NCBI GenBank assembly: GCA_049610385.1
Contig: JBMYZL010000005.1
Location: 81,971 to 145,970 of the forward strand
Source: JBMYZL01 sp049610385
GTDB lineage: Bacteria > Bacteroidota > Bacteroidia > Flavobacteriales_D > Sanyastnellaceae
DNA length: 64,000 nucleotides
Direction of reading: 5' to 3'
Numbering within the stretch: position 1 is the stretch's first letter; every line of letters begins with the position of its first letter. The position numbers and the translations under genes were made by a program. This document shows positions 35,786 to 42,754 of the stretch, in pieces. The notes below the pieces were generated by a model. It was not told the origin of the DNA and did no database searches. It saw only the letters and a list, made by a program, of their open reading frames with translations.

Positions 35786-37241
35786 CTTGGGTTGGAGTCT
35801 GGGCAGTCTCTCTTCTCACCAACTCCATTCCCAACCGAGCAATGGTCCATTCATCGAGGTCAAGGTCTCCATCCAGCTGGCGCGGATCGAAATGTTTTTG
35901 GACAAAATGGGTGTCAAAATGGCCGCTGCGGAAAGCCTCATGGTCAATGGCCACTTTTCCGAAATCCAAGGTCGTGGGCACTCCATGAATTTCATAAGCA
36001 TCGATGGCACGAATGGCGCGGTCTATAGCGGATGATCGGTCAGGACCGTGGACCACCAATTTGGCCAGCATGGGATCGTAATGGATGCTCACTTCAGCAC
36101 CTTCTTCCACACCATCATCAACGCGGATGCCTGGTCCTACGGGGGGGCGATAGCGTCGCAATGTCCCGGTCGCAGGCAGGAATCCAGCACGGGCATCCTC
36201 GGCATAAACACGCAATTCAATGGCATGACCTTGAATGCGCAAGTCTTCCTGCCGAAATGACAATGGATGGCCTTCTGCGATTCGGATTTGCTCACGAACC
36301 AAATCAACACCGGTGATGCACTCCGTCACAGGATGTTCCACTTGCAGCCGGGTGTTCATTTCAAGGAAATAGAAAGACATCTCATCATCCAACAAAAATT
36401 CCACCGTCCCGGCACCGATGTAATCGCAGCTTTTGGCCACTGCGATTGCACATTCGCCCATGGCATTTCTGAGTTCCGGTGAAAGCACGGCAGAAGGAGC
36501 TTCTTCAACTACTTTTTGGTGACGCCTTTGAATGCTGCACTCACGCTCAAACAGGTGAACCACGTTTCCATGAGAATCAGCTAGAATTTGAACTTCGATG
36601 TGACGAGGAGAGTTGACAAAACGCTCCATGAAAACCGATCCATCCCCGAAAGCATTGATGGCTTCGGACACTGCACGATCAAAGGCTTCGGCCATTTCTT
36701 CTGGGCGCTCAACAATGCGCATGCCCTTTCCTCCGCCTCCGGCACTGGCCTTGATCAATAAGGGGAATCCAATTCTCTCGGACTCCTGCATGGCTTCATC
36801 GGGGTCGATGACTGCATGCGCTGTTCCCGGCACTAGGGGGACATCATGCCTCATGACGGCATCTTTCGCAGCCAATTTCGACCCCATGGTTTTGATGGCC
36901 GAAGGTTTTGGGCCCACAAATTTCAACCCTGCGGCTTCGACTTGTGCAGCAAATTCTGCGTTTTCGGACAAAAAACCGTAGCCAGGGTGGATGGCATCTG
37001 CACCCGTCTCGCGCGCAGCCTCAAGAACCCGATCGATGCGCAAGTATGATTCGCTGGATGATGCAGGACCGACCACTCGCACTTCGTCCGCAAACCTCGC
37101 GTGAGGCGCTTGGACATCGATTTCACTGCAAATGGCCACAGTTTTGATGCCCATTTCCTTCGCCGTTCTCATGACTCGCAGGGCGATTTCACCGCGATTC
37201 GCCACCAGCAGCTTTCGAATGGGTTGAATGTCCTTTGTCAT
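35730..37241 (-). CDS. accC: Biotin carboxylase subunit (acetyl-/acyl-CoA carboxylase)
   Basis: Carboxylates the biotin of a carrier protein using ATP and bicarbonate, 503 residues. Visible are the N-terminal KLLVANRGEIALRV, the ATP-grasp glycine loop ASAGGGGKGMRIV, the FERECSIQRRHQKVVEEAPS motif, and EMNTRLQVEHPVTE with the catalytic Arg. The C-terminal ~50 residues run past the usual end (~450) and overlap the convergent sirtuin gene. There is no accB or carboxyltransferase gene nearby, so it could serve acetyl-CoA or another acyl-CoA carboxylase. A TAAATTCG element lies 36 bases upstream (37278-37285), just downstream of the SRP RNA. Confidence 0.92.
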   Translation of the reverse strand: MTKDIQPIRKLLVANRGEIALRVMRTAKEMGIKTVAICSEIDVQAPHARFADEVRVVGPASSSESYLRIDRVLEAARETGADAIHPGYGFLSENAEFAAQVEAAGLKFVGPKPSAIKTMGSKLAAKDAVMRHDVPLVPGTAHAVIDPDEAMQESERIGFPLLIKASAGGGGKGMRIVERPEEMAEAFDRAVSEAINAFGDGSVFMERFVNSPRHIEVQILADSHGNVVHLFERECSIQRRHQKVVEEAPSAVLSPELRNAMGECAIAVAKSCDYIGAGTVEFLLDDEMSFYFLEMNTRLQVEHPVTECITGVDLVREQIRIAEGHPLSFRQEDLRIQGHAIELRVYAEDARAGFLPATGTLRRYRPPVGPGIRVDDGVEEGAEVSIHYDPMLAKLVVHGPDRSSAIDRAIRAIDAYEIHGVPTTLDFGKVAIDHEAFRSGHFDTHFVQKHFDPRQLDGDLDLDEWTIARLGMELVRRETAQTPTQVTEAQGPSRWKLRGRLKD

Positions 37242-37277
37242 CTTGGTTGTTCTTCAGTGGAAATCAACTGCCCGAAT

Positions 37278-37285
37278 CGAATTTA
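37278..37285 (-). promoter_or_regulatory. Promoter -7-like element TAAATTCG for accC
   Basis: TAnnTTCG on the minus strand, 36 bases before the accC ATG, in the short gap between the SRP RNA and accC. Confidence 0.35.
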
Positions 37286-37297
37286 AAAGCAAGAAAA

Positions 37298-37395
37298 GGG
37301 GCAAGCGATTCCTGTCGCACCGCTACAACCGCCTGCCCTTGCTGCCTTCCGGCCCTGGGGGATTCAGCGGGAGCTGGTCGCAGGAGACTTGCCCC
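37298..37395 (-). ncRNA. ffs: Signal recognition particle RNA (4.5S-type)
   Basis: RNA of about 98 nt that binds Ffh and targets membrane proteins. The minus strand begins GGGGCAAG and ends CTTGCCCC, a closing helix. The centre holds the universal SRP tetraloop and asymmetric-loop core, CAGGGCCGGAAGGCAGCAAG (positions 37357 down to 37338). The flanking segments pair to form one long hairpin, as in small bacterial SRP RNAs. The 3' end runs into TTTTC, a simple terminator, and TAACTTTG lies 6 bases before the 5' end. The small size means there is no Alu domain. Confidence 0.92.
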
Positions 37396-37401
37396 AAGCC
37401 A

Positions 37402-37409
37402 CAAAGTTA
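37402..37409 (-). promoter_or_regulatory. Promoter -7 element TAACTTTG for the SRP RNA
   Basis: Exact TAnnTTTG, with 6 bases between it and the first G of the SRP RNA. It gives an internal calibration of the distance from this element to the transcription start. No clear -33 TTG is visible. Confidence 0.6.
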
Positions 37410-37430
37410 AGTGGAAATTTCTCCATGCAC

Positions 37431-37438
37431 TACCTTGG
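37431..37438 (+). promoter_or_regulatory. Promoter -7-like element TACCTTGG
   Basis: Variant TAnnTTGG, 4 bases before the ATG of the DUF4199 gene at 37443. Confidence 0.35.
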
Positions 37439-37442
37439 CGGC

Positions 37443-37982
37443 ATGAAAAGTATCAACTCATTGGTATGGCAACATGGCCTGATTGCAGGCGGTTTGACGG
37501 TGGTGATGACCCTCACGGCATTTTTAATTGGCCCCACAGCCATGGTCAGCACACCCATGAGCGTAGCTCAGTTGGGCATTGTATTGGTGACCATGGTGGT
37601 TTCTGGACTCGCCATTCGCAGAGATGAAGGTGGCTTTTTGATTTGGAAACGGGCTTGGTTGCATTTGATGTTGGTTGTAGGGATTTTGTCCGTTGTGGGG
37701 GCCTTGTTTAACATCGTGATGTATGAGTGGATCGCTACGCCGGATTTTTTGGATTCGATGATTCGGATCACGAAAGAGAAAACGGTGGAATCGATGAGTG
37801 CATTTGGCGTGCCTTCGAGCATGGTGGAGGAAATTGAGACGGGAATTGAAGCTGAAATGTTGAAATCACTATCGCCGTTGGGTTTGATCAAAGGGGTATT
37901 TTGGAGTGCATTGATTTGGGCGATTCCCGCCATGATTGTGGCTTTGGTGATTCGCAGAAATGACCATGCTGAATATGCCTGA
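37443..37982 (+). CDS. DUF4199 membrane protein
   Basis: 179-residue inner-membrane protein with four hydrophobic helices (~10-32, 38-58, 70-95 and ~145-170) and a short charged segment between helices 3 and 4. It matches the DUF4199 family, common in Bacteroidota and of unknown function. The frame is open back to 37389 across the SRP RNA 5' end. The ATG at 37443 has a promoter-like element 4 bases upstream and gives a proper N-terminal helix. DUF4199 genes usually precede a family 2 glycosyltransferase gene, as here, and the two overlap. Confidence 0.85.
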   Translation: MKSINSLVWQHGLIAGGLTVVMTLTAFLIGPTAMVSTPMSVAQLGIVLVTMVVSGLAIRRDEGGFLIWKRAWLHLMLVVGILSVVGALFNIVMYEWIATPDFLDSMIRITKEKTVESMSAFGVPSSMVEEIETGIEAEMLKSLSPLGLIKGVFWSALIWAIPAMIVALVIRRNDHAEYA

Positions 37983-39030
37983 ATACTTGGATGGGTCGGA
38001 TTTGGAACCTTTTGCACTTCCCAGCGTAATGGAGGATATGCAAATGCCTATGGACAAACCATCCTGCGATTTGAGCATCGTGATTCCCCTGTATAATGAG
38101 GCGGATAGCTTACCTGAATTGTATGACTGGATTGCGCGTGTTTTAAACGGGCGGAGTTATGAAGTCATCTTTGTCGATGATGGCAGCACAGACAACAGTT
38201 GGGAGGTGATTCACGCTTTGGCTTTGCGTGAGCCGGAACATGTTCGCGGCATTCAGCTGGCCCGAAATTATGGAAAGAGTGCAGGATTGAACACGGGTTT
38301 TCGCGCGGCTCGTGGCCAAGTTGTGTTGACCATGGATGCAGATTTGCAAGACAGCCCAGAGGAGATTCCTGGGTTGGAAAGGAGAATCTTGGAAGACCAA
38401 TTGGATTTGGTTTCCGGCTGGAAGCAAAAGCGATATGACCCCTTGAGCAAAACGATTCCGACCAAATTGTACAATTGGGCCACTCGGAAAATCAGCGGCA
38501 TTGAATTGAATGACTTCAATTGTGGCCTGAAAGCATATCGTTATGATGTGGTGAAAGCCATTGAGGTCCAAGGGGAAATGCACAGGTATATTCCCATCTT
38601 GGCCAAGGACGCAGGGTTCGATAGAATCGGTGAGCAGGTGGTCCAGCACCAATCGCGGAAATATGGCACGTCTAAATTTGGAATGGAACGGTTTGTCAAT
38701 GGGTTTTTGGATTTGATGACCATCGGATTCATGAGCAAATTTTCTCGGAAACCCATGCATTTGTTCGGAGCCATTGGAACACTGATGTTCTTGGGCAGTT
38801 TGTCAGGCTTTCTCGCCCTTGCGGCCTACAAGGTTTGGTGTTTATGGAATGGATTTGAAGTTCGGAACATTGCGGATTTATCGGTTTTCTTCATCTCCTT
38901 GACCGGGATGGTTCTCGGTGCGATGTTTTTCTTGACCGGTTTTCTGGCCGAAATGATTTCACGAGTGGATCACAAAAGAAGCGATTATCAGATCTCTGCC
39001 GTGCGGAATTTCAAACAAGATCCCTCCTGA
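37975..39030 (+). CDS. Family 2 glycosyltransferase, membrane-anchored (DPM1/GtrB-like)
   Basis: Probably transfers a sugar from a nucleotide donor to polyprenyl phosphate at the inner membrane. The GT-A domain has LSIVIPLYNE, FVDDGSTDNS, MDADLQDSPEE (the DxD region) and FNCGLKAYR. Two C-terminal membrane helices follow, at ~265-290 and ~305-330. The start is uncertain. 37975 gives an 8-base ATGCCTGA overlap with DUF4199; 37960 is also open; 38044 has GGAGG 8 bases upstream and would begin just before the catalytic domain. The sugar and acceptor are not determined. Confidence 0.88.
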   Translation: MPEYLDGSDLEPFALPSVMEDMQMPMDKPSCDLSIVIPLYNEADSLPELYDWIARVLNGRSYEVIFVDDGSTDNSWEVIHALALREPEHVRGIQLARNYGKSAGLNTGFRAARGQVVLTMDADLQDSPEEIPGLERRILEDQLDLVSGWKQKRYDPLSKTIPTKLYNWATRKISGIELNDFNCGLKAYRYDVVKAIEVQGEMHRYIPILAKDAGFDRIGEQVVQHQSRKYGTSKFGMERFVNGFLDLMTIGFMSKFSRKPMHLFGAIGTLMFLGSLSGFLALAAYKVWCLWNGFEVRNIADLSVFFISLTGMVLGAMFFLTGFLAEMISRVDHKRSDYQISAVRNFKQDPS

Positions 39031-39047
39031 GGGACTGGAGGTCTGGA

Positions 39048-39090
39048 CTTGAAAAAGCCCCTTTCTTGCTGAGGGTGAAAAAGGGGCTTT
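39048..39090 (-). terminator. Hairpin terminator after the T9SS-signal relic / mnmA
   Basis: Stem AAAGCCCCTTT (39054-39064) with AAAGGGGCTTT (39080-39090). On the minus strand a TTTTT run follows. It lies 22 bases after the stop of the relic at 39113 and is the first terminator downstream of mnmA. It may also stop the plus-strand glycosyltransferase transcript. Confidence 0.8.
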
Positions 39091-39112
39091 ACGGTGGTTT
39101 GAACTGCCTTCT

Positions 39113-39352
39113 TATCGAATGATTGCAAGGTTCCCCGTCCCCATAGTTGACCTGATACACCTTCGATGGTATACTGCCCGCTTGACAAGCCTGAAGCATC
39201 GACCCGGACAATTCGAATGGGGAATTTCATTTGTAACAACAATCCTTTCTGTTCAATTTTTCAGACAGCGAATTAGACAACTCCACAAGGAAATGGTTGC
39301 TTTGCGATCATGATATGGATACATGGAGCGATGGAGCCCCTTTATTCGCGAC
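39113..39352 (-). pseudogene. Decayed T9SS type A C-terminal sorting domain
   Basis: The 323-base gap between the glycosyltransferase and mnmA has no intact gene. Minus-strand reading gives pieces in three frames that together follow the order of a T9SS type A signal. These are IEVANKGAP...HVSIS, then (after a stop codon) VELSNSLSEKLNRKD, then RVDASGLSSGQYTIEG, and finally MGTGNLAIIR with a stop at 39113-39115. The middle piece fits the usual vDvSgLasGxYtv core. A terminator follows at once, as expected for the 3' end of a former gene. One stop and two frame changes make it non-functional; the 5' part is absent, replaced by mnmA. Confidence 0.55.
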
Positions 39353-39353
39353 C

Positions 39354-40541
39354 TCAATCTGAGATGATGCCGGATCCGATGCACTCATTTTCATCATACC
39401 AGGCGGCATATTGTCCTGCAGCTACACCCATTTGGGGAGACGAAAACTGCATGTAAACAAACCCATCCTCGGCTTGCACCAATGTCACATCTCGCAGCGG
39501 CTGACGGTAGCGGAAGCGTGCCTGAAACTGAGCTGAATGATTGATTTTAAATGTTTCGTGACAATCTGGCCGCAACCAATGCATGTCAGATGCCTTCATG
39601 CGTAAACAAGATTTCAAGAGGCCTGGGTGGTCTTCTCTTTGCCCGACGTACAATGTGTTCGTCTCCATGTCCCGGCCGATCACGAACAGTGGGTCCGCTT
39701 TCCCTCCGACATGAAGTCCTTTGCGTTGACCGATCGTGAAAAAATGCGCGCCGGGATGTTCTCCAACGAGGTCACCATCAGTGGGTTGCCAAGAATGGCT
39801 GATGGCGTCTCTCAGAGGATTTGTTTTTCGAAGTGATTGCGCAGCGGCAAATTGTGGATGGTCTGCGGGAATCTCGACGATGGGACCGATTTTGACTTGA
39901 AGTTGCTGTTGCAGGAAAACAGGGAGTTTGACTTTGCCCACGAAGCAAAGCCCTTGGCTGTCTTTTTTCTCAGCGGTTGGCAAACCCAGTCTTTTCGCAA
40001 TTTTCCGAACCTCTGCTTTTTGTAAGTGGCCGATGGGAAAAAGGGCTTGTCGGATTTGGTCTTGGTTCAATTGACAAAGGAAATAGCTCTGATCTTTGTT
40101 GGCGTCAGCACCGGCAAGCAATCGATACACGGTGCCATGCTCAGTTTGGATTTCGCCTTTCTGGCAGTAATGGCCGGTGGCAACGGCCTCCGCACCCAAA
40201 TCCAAAGCCGCCTCGAGAAAAATGTCAAATTTGATTTCACGGTTGCAAAGGATGTCTGGATTCGGGGTTCGACCGGCAGCGTATTCCGCGAACATCACAT
40301 CCACGATTCTCTGTTTGTAGGCATCAGACAAGTCGATCACTTGGTAGGGGATGCCCAAATGCGATGCCACCAGCATGGCGTCATTTGCATCGTCAATCCA
40401 AGGACATGCATTGTCAACGGTCACGGTTTCATCGTGCCAGTTGCGCATGTACATGCCGATGACCTCGTGCCCTTGTTCTTGCAACAAGGCAGCGGCAACA
40501 CTGCTGTCTACACCACCCGAAAGACCCACGACGATTCGCAT
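39354..40541 (-). CDS. mnmA: tRNA-uridine 2-sulfurtransferase
   Basis: Thiolates U34 of tRNAs for Lys, Glu and Gln, 395 residues. The PP-loop SGGVDSS is at 8-14, the catalytic Cys pair is Cys99 (DILCNREIKF) and Cys199 (QGLCFVGK), and FTIGQRKGL begins the central domain. The C-terminal beta-barrel ends normally with GSGIISD. A TAATTTTG element is 4 bases upstream of the ATG, so the transcript probably starts at or next to the start codon. Confidence 0.96.
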   Translation of the reverse strand: MRIVVGLSGGVDSSVAAALLQEQGHEVIGMYMRNWHDETVTVDNACPWIDDANDAMLVASHLGIPYQVIDLSDAYKQRIVDVMFAEYAAGRTPNPDILCNREIKFDIFLEAALDLGAEAVATGHYCQKGEIQTEHGTVYRLLAGADANKDQSYFLCQLNQDQIRQALFPIGHLQKAEVRKIAKRLGLPTAEKKDSQGLCFVGKVKLPVFLQQQLQVKIGPIVEIPADHPQFAAAQSLRKTNPLRDAISHSWQPTDGDLVGEHPGAHFFTIGQRKGLHVGGKADPLFVIGRDMETNTLYVGQREDHPGLLKSCLRMKASDMHWLRPDCHETFKINHSAQFQARFRYRQPLRDVTLVQAEDGFVYMQFSSPQMGVAAGQYAAWYDENECIGSGIISD

Positions 40542-40545
40542 ACCA

Positions 40546-40553
40546 CAAAATTA
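40546..40553 (-). promoter_or_regulatory. Promoter -7 element TAATTTTG for mnmA
   Basis: Exact TAnnTTTG on the minus strand, 4 bases before the mnmA ATG. Confidence 0.55.
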
Positions 40554-40632
40554 CAATATCTTGTGGCGTAGAATTTGATTGGGGGACAGGCAACCTTTCC
40601 GGAATGCCCTCGTCTCACGAGCGGCGCAGTTC

Positions 40633-41235
40633 ATGCAGGATACCATTGTTCAGCAACACATTCAAGGGTGCCAGAATGGCAACCGATTGTCGCAACGCTG
40701 GGTTTTTGACCGTTATTATCGGTTGATGTTCGGGGTTTGTATGCGATATGTTTCGGACAAGGACGACGTGCAGGATGTTGTGCAAGAAGGGTTTCTGAAG
40801 GTGTTTTCCAGCATCGACAGATATGCTTCGAAAGGTTCTTTTGAAGGTTGGATTCGTAGAATCATGGTGAATACCGCCATCGATTTTGTTCGAAGAGAAA
40901 CACCCGGTCGGGTTCTGAGCGAAGATGAATACCCCATTCATCAAATCGAAGCCGCCACGGATGAACATGAAGAAACAGCTTGGGAGGGATTGACGGTTCA
41001 TGATGTCATGAAAGCGATGCATGAGTTGTCCCCAACTTACAAAGCGGTTTTCAACATGTATGTCTTCGACAACATGGAGCACGCTGAAATTGCGGAAGCA
41101 CTCGGCATCTCCAGCGGAACTTCGAAATCCAATCTTGCAAAGGCGAGAAGAAATGTAAAACGAATACTACTGGAAACAAGGAGAGATCGGTCGGGAGAGA
41201 ATGCAGGTTTGAGTGAAATGAGCACAACAGAATGA
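40633..41235 (+). CDS. ECF-type RNA polymerase sigma factor
   Basis: 200-residue sigma-70 family factor. The region 2 core (~20-90) has FDRYYRLMFGVCMRYV, DDVQDVVQEGFLKVF and FEGWIRRIMVNTAIDFVRR. Region 4 (~120-185) has LSPTYKAVFNMYVFDNMEHAEIA and the helix-turn-helix GISSGTSKSNLAKARR. The frame is open to 40579 but the ATG at 40633 fits the usual start. It overlaps the next gene by 4 bases (ATGA), the classic sigma/anti-sigma coupling. Targets are unknown; the secreted proteins encoded next are candidates. Confidence 0.92.
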   Translation: MQDTIVQQHIQGCQNGNRLSQRWVFDRYYRLMFGVCMRYVSDKDDVQDVVQEGFLKVFSSIDRYASKGSFEGWIRRIMVNTAIDFVRRETPGRVLSEDEYPIHQIEAATDEHEETAWEGLTVHDVMKAMHELSPTYKAVFNMYVFDNMEHAEIAEALGISSGTSKSNLAKARRNVKRILLETRRDRSGENAGLSEMSTTE

Positions 41236-42611
41236 GCAAAGAAATTTGGGAAAAGCAATTGCAACGATTGTTCGAAGGATTTGAGCCCGATGTACCCGTA
41301 AGTCGGTTTGAAGATTTGGAGCCCGAGTTGCAAAACATCGATGTCAAACGAAATTTGATTCAACAGGCTCAATTTGCCCGGCGCCTGGCCGTGGGAGCTA
41401 CTGTGGTGGCCGTTGGTGCCTTGGGCTGGACTTCCGTCAGATTTGTGGAAACTGAAACCGAAGATGTCTCCGAGTTGACAACTGTTGTGGCGGATTTCGA
41501 GCAGTCGGTTGCCGAGGGCACGGAATCACACGCATCTGTGATGACATCTGCTTTGAGCAAGGATGTAGAAACTTCTGGTGGCGCGGCGAGGACGACCACC
41601 AAATTTCGGATCGACTCAGATTTGGTGGATGAATCGGACGCATCTGCGGATGAAACGTCACTTGATGCGTCAACAGGAAGTGGAGATTCGCAGACAGCAA
41701 CAACCAGTCTGATTCCGCACGCGAAAAGGGGCGATGAGTGGAATGATAAGGTTGCTGGTGAACACCTCGAGCACGCGGAGAACGAACCGGCCATTGAAAA
41801 TGAAGATCATGCCCCTCGTGATGAGCGCGCCGCGGATGTTTTCGTGGATTTGGCGTCTTCTGTCCAAGAAGCTTGTGAGGGTACTGAAGTGTCTTTTTCT
41901 CTTGGCCAAACAGAAATGCAAGGGTCCGTGCTCTGGAATTTTGGGGACGGTAACTTCAGCAATTATCCTTCACCGACGCACATTTTCAAAAGTCCTGGAA
42001 CGTATGACATCACCATTTCTTTGCGTTCTCGAAACGACGGTGTGATCCGAACCCGCACAGTTGAAAACATGATTGTTGTAAGGCCCAAACCTGAAGCTCA
42101 GTTAACATGGGATGCACACTTTGACCGAGACAACGGAGATTTGGTTGTTCACTACAACGATTTGACCGAATCCACTTCAAGTTCAACTTGGTTTGTGGAT
42201 GGAAAGATTTTGGATCGTGGCGAACAACGGTTTGATGACAAAGGCGAGCATGTCGTGCAATTGGTTGCAAGCAATGCATATGGATGTCAAGACACAGACG
42301 AGAAAAAGGTGGAAATAGGTGACAGAAAAAAGGCGAAAGCGCCAGCACTCTTCTCACCGGATGGAGATGGTCGTTATGACACTTTTCTGCCAGCGGTTGT
42401 TCATGAAACAAATGACGGCTGGACTCTTCAAATTGTGGACGAGGACGGACAAGAAATTTTTGCCACATCAAGGGCAGATCAACCATGGCGTGGTGAACTG
42501 ATGAATGGTGAACTGGCGCCAGCAGGGATGTTTTATAAGTGGCTTTTAACTGTGAAGCAACGTCATCGCTTGCCGGAGTTCTATTTCGACAAAGTCAGGA
42601 TTGAGCGTTGA
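41232..42611 (+). CDS. Single-pass membrane protein: anti-sigma-like N terminus, PKD domains, CHU_C-like C terminus
   Basis: 459 residues. There is no signal peptide: ~50 cytoplasmic residues (with a WEKQLQRLFEGFEP start) precede one membrane helix (~52-69), then an acidic Ser/Thr-rich linker to ~200. A PKD fold with WNFGDGNFSNYPSPTH follows (~205-295), then a second PKD-like domain. The C-terminal ~85 residues begin FSPDGDGRYDTF and resemble the CHU_C/gliding-motility type B sorting domain of T9SS cargo. Coupled by ATGA to the sigma gene, it is probably its membrane-bound regulator. A CHU_C-like end on an inner-membrane protein is odd, since it would not be secreted. A terminator follows. 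Confidence 0.8.
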   Translation: MSKEIWEKQLQRLFEGFEPDVPVSRFEDLEPELQNIDVKRNLIQQAQFARRLAVGATVVAVGALGWTSVRFVETETEDVSELTTVVADFEQSVAEGTESHASVMTSALSKDVETSGGAARTTTKFRIDSDLVDESDASADETSLDASTGSGDSQTATTSLIPHAKRGDEWNDKVAGEHLEHAENEPAIENEDHAPRDERAADVFVDLASSVQEACEGTEVSFSLGQTEMQGSVLWNFGDGNFSNYPSPTHIFKSPGTYDITISLRSRNDGVIRTRTVENMIVVRPKPEAQLTWDAHFDRDNGDLVVHYNDLTESTSSSTWFVDGKILDRGEQRFDDKGEHVVQLVASNAYGCQDTDEKKVEIGDRKKAKAPALFSPDGDGRYDTFLPAVVHETNDGWTLQIVDEDGQEIFATSRADQPWRGELMNGELAPAGMFYKWLLTVKQRHRLPEFYFDKVRIER

Positions 42612-42649
42612 ACCCGAAGAGCTTAACCAGTCCAACTTGGATTGCGATG

Positions 42650-42688
42650 GGGTGCCGACAAGTTTCTTTGGACGGCACCCTGTTTTTT
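42650..42688 (+). terminator. Rho-independent terminator after the sigma/anti-sigma-like pair
   Basis: Stem GGGTGCCG (42650-42657) with CGGCACCC (42673-42680), followed by TGTTTTTT. It separates the sigma operon from the giant-protein gene that starts at 42755. The remaining ~65 bases show no convincing -7 element. Confidence 0.88.
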
Positions 42689-42754
42689 GGTGCAACCTTT
42701 CGTCCAATTAGTTGTCTTTTCTTTGCAACCTGAACCTTGAGGAATAACCATTAG

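Noticed and set aside
39240..39353. Small plus-strand frames downstream of the glycosyltransferase as new genes
   Set aside because: They are short, lack any motif and cover the minus-strand sorting-domain relic.
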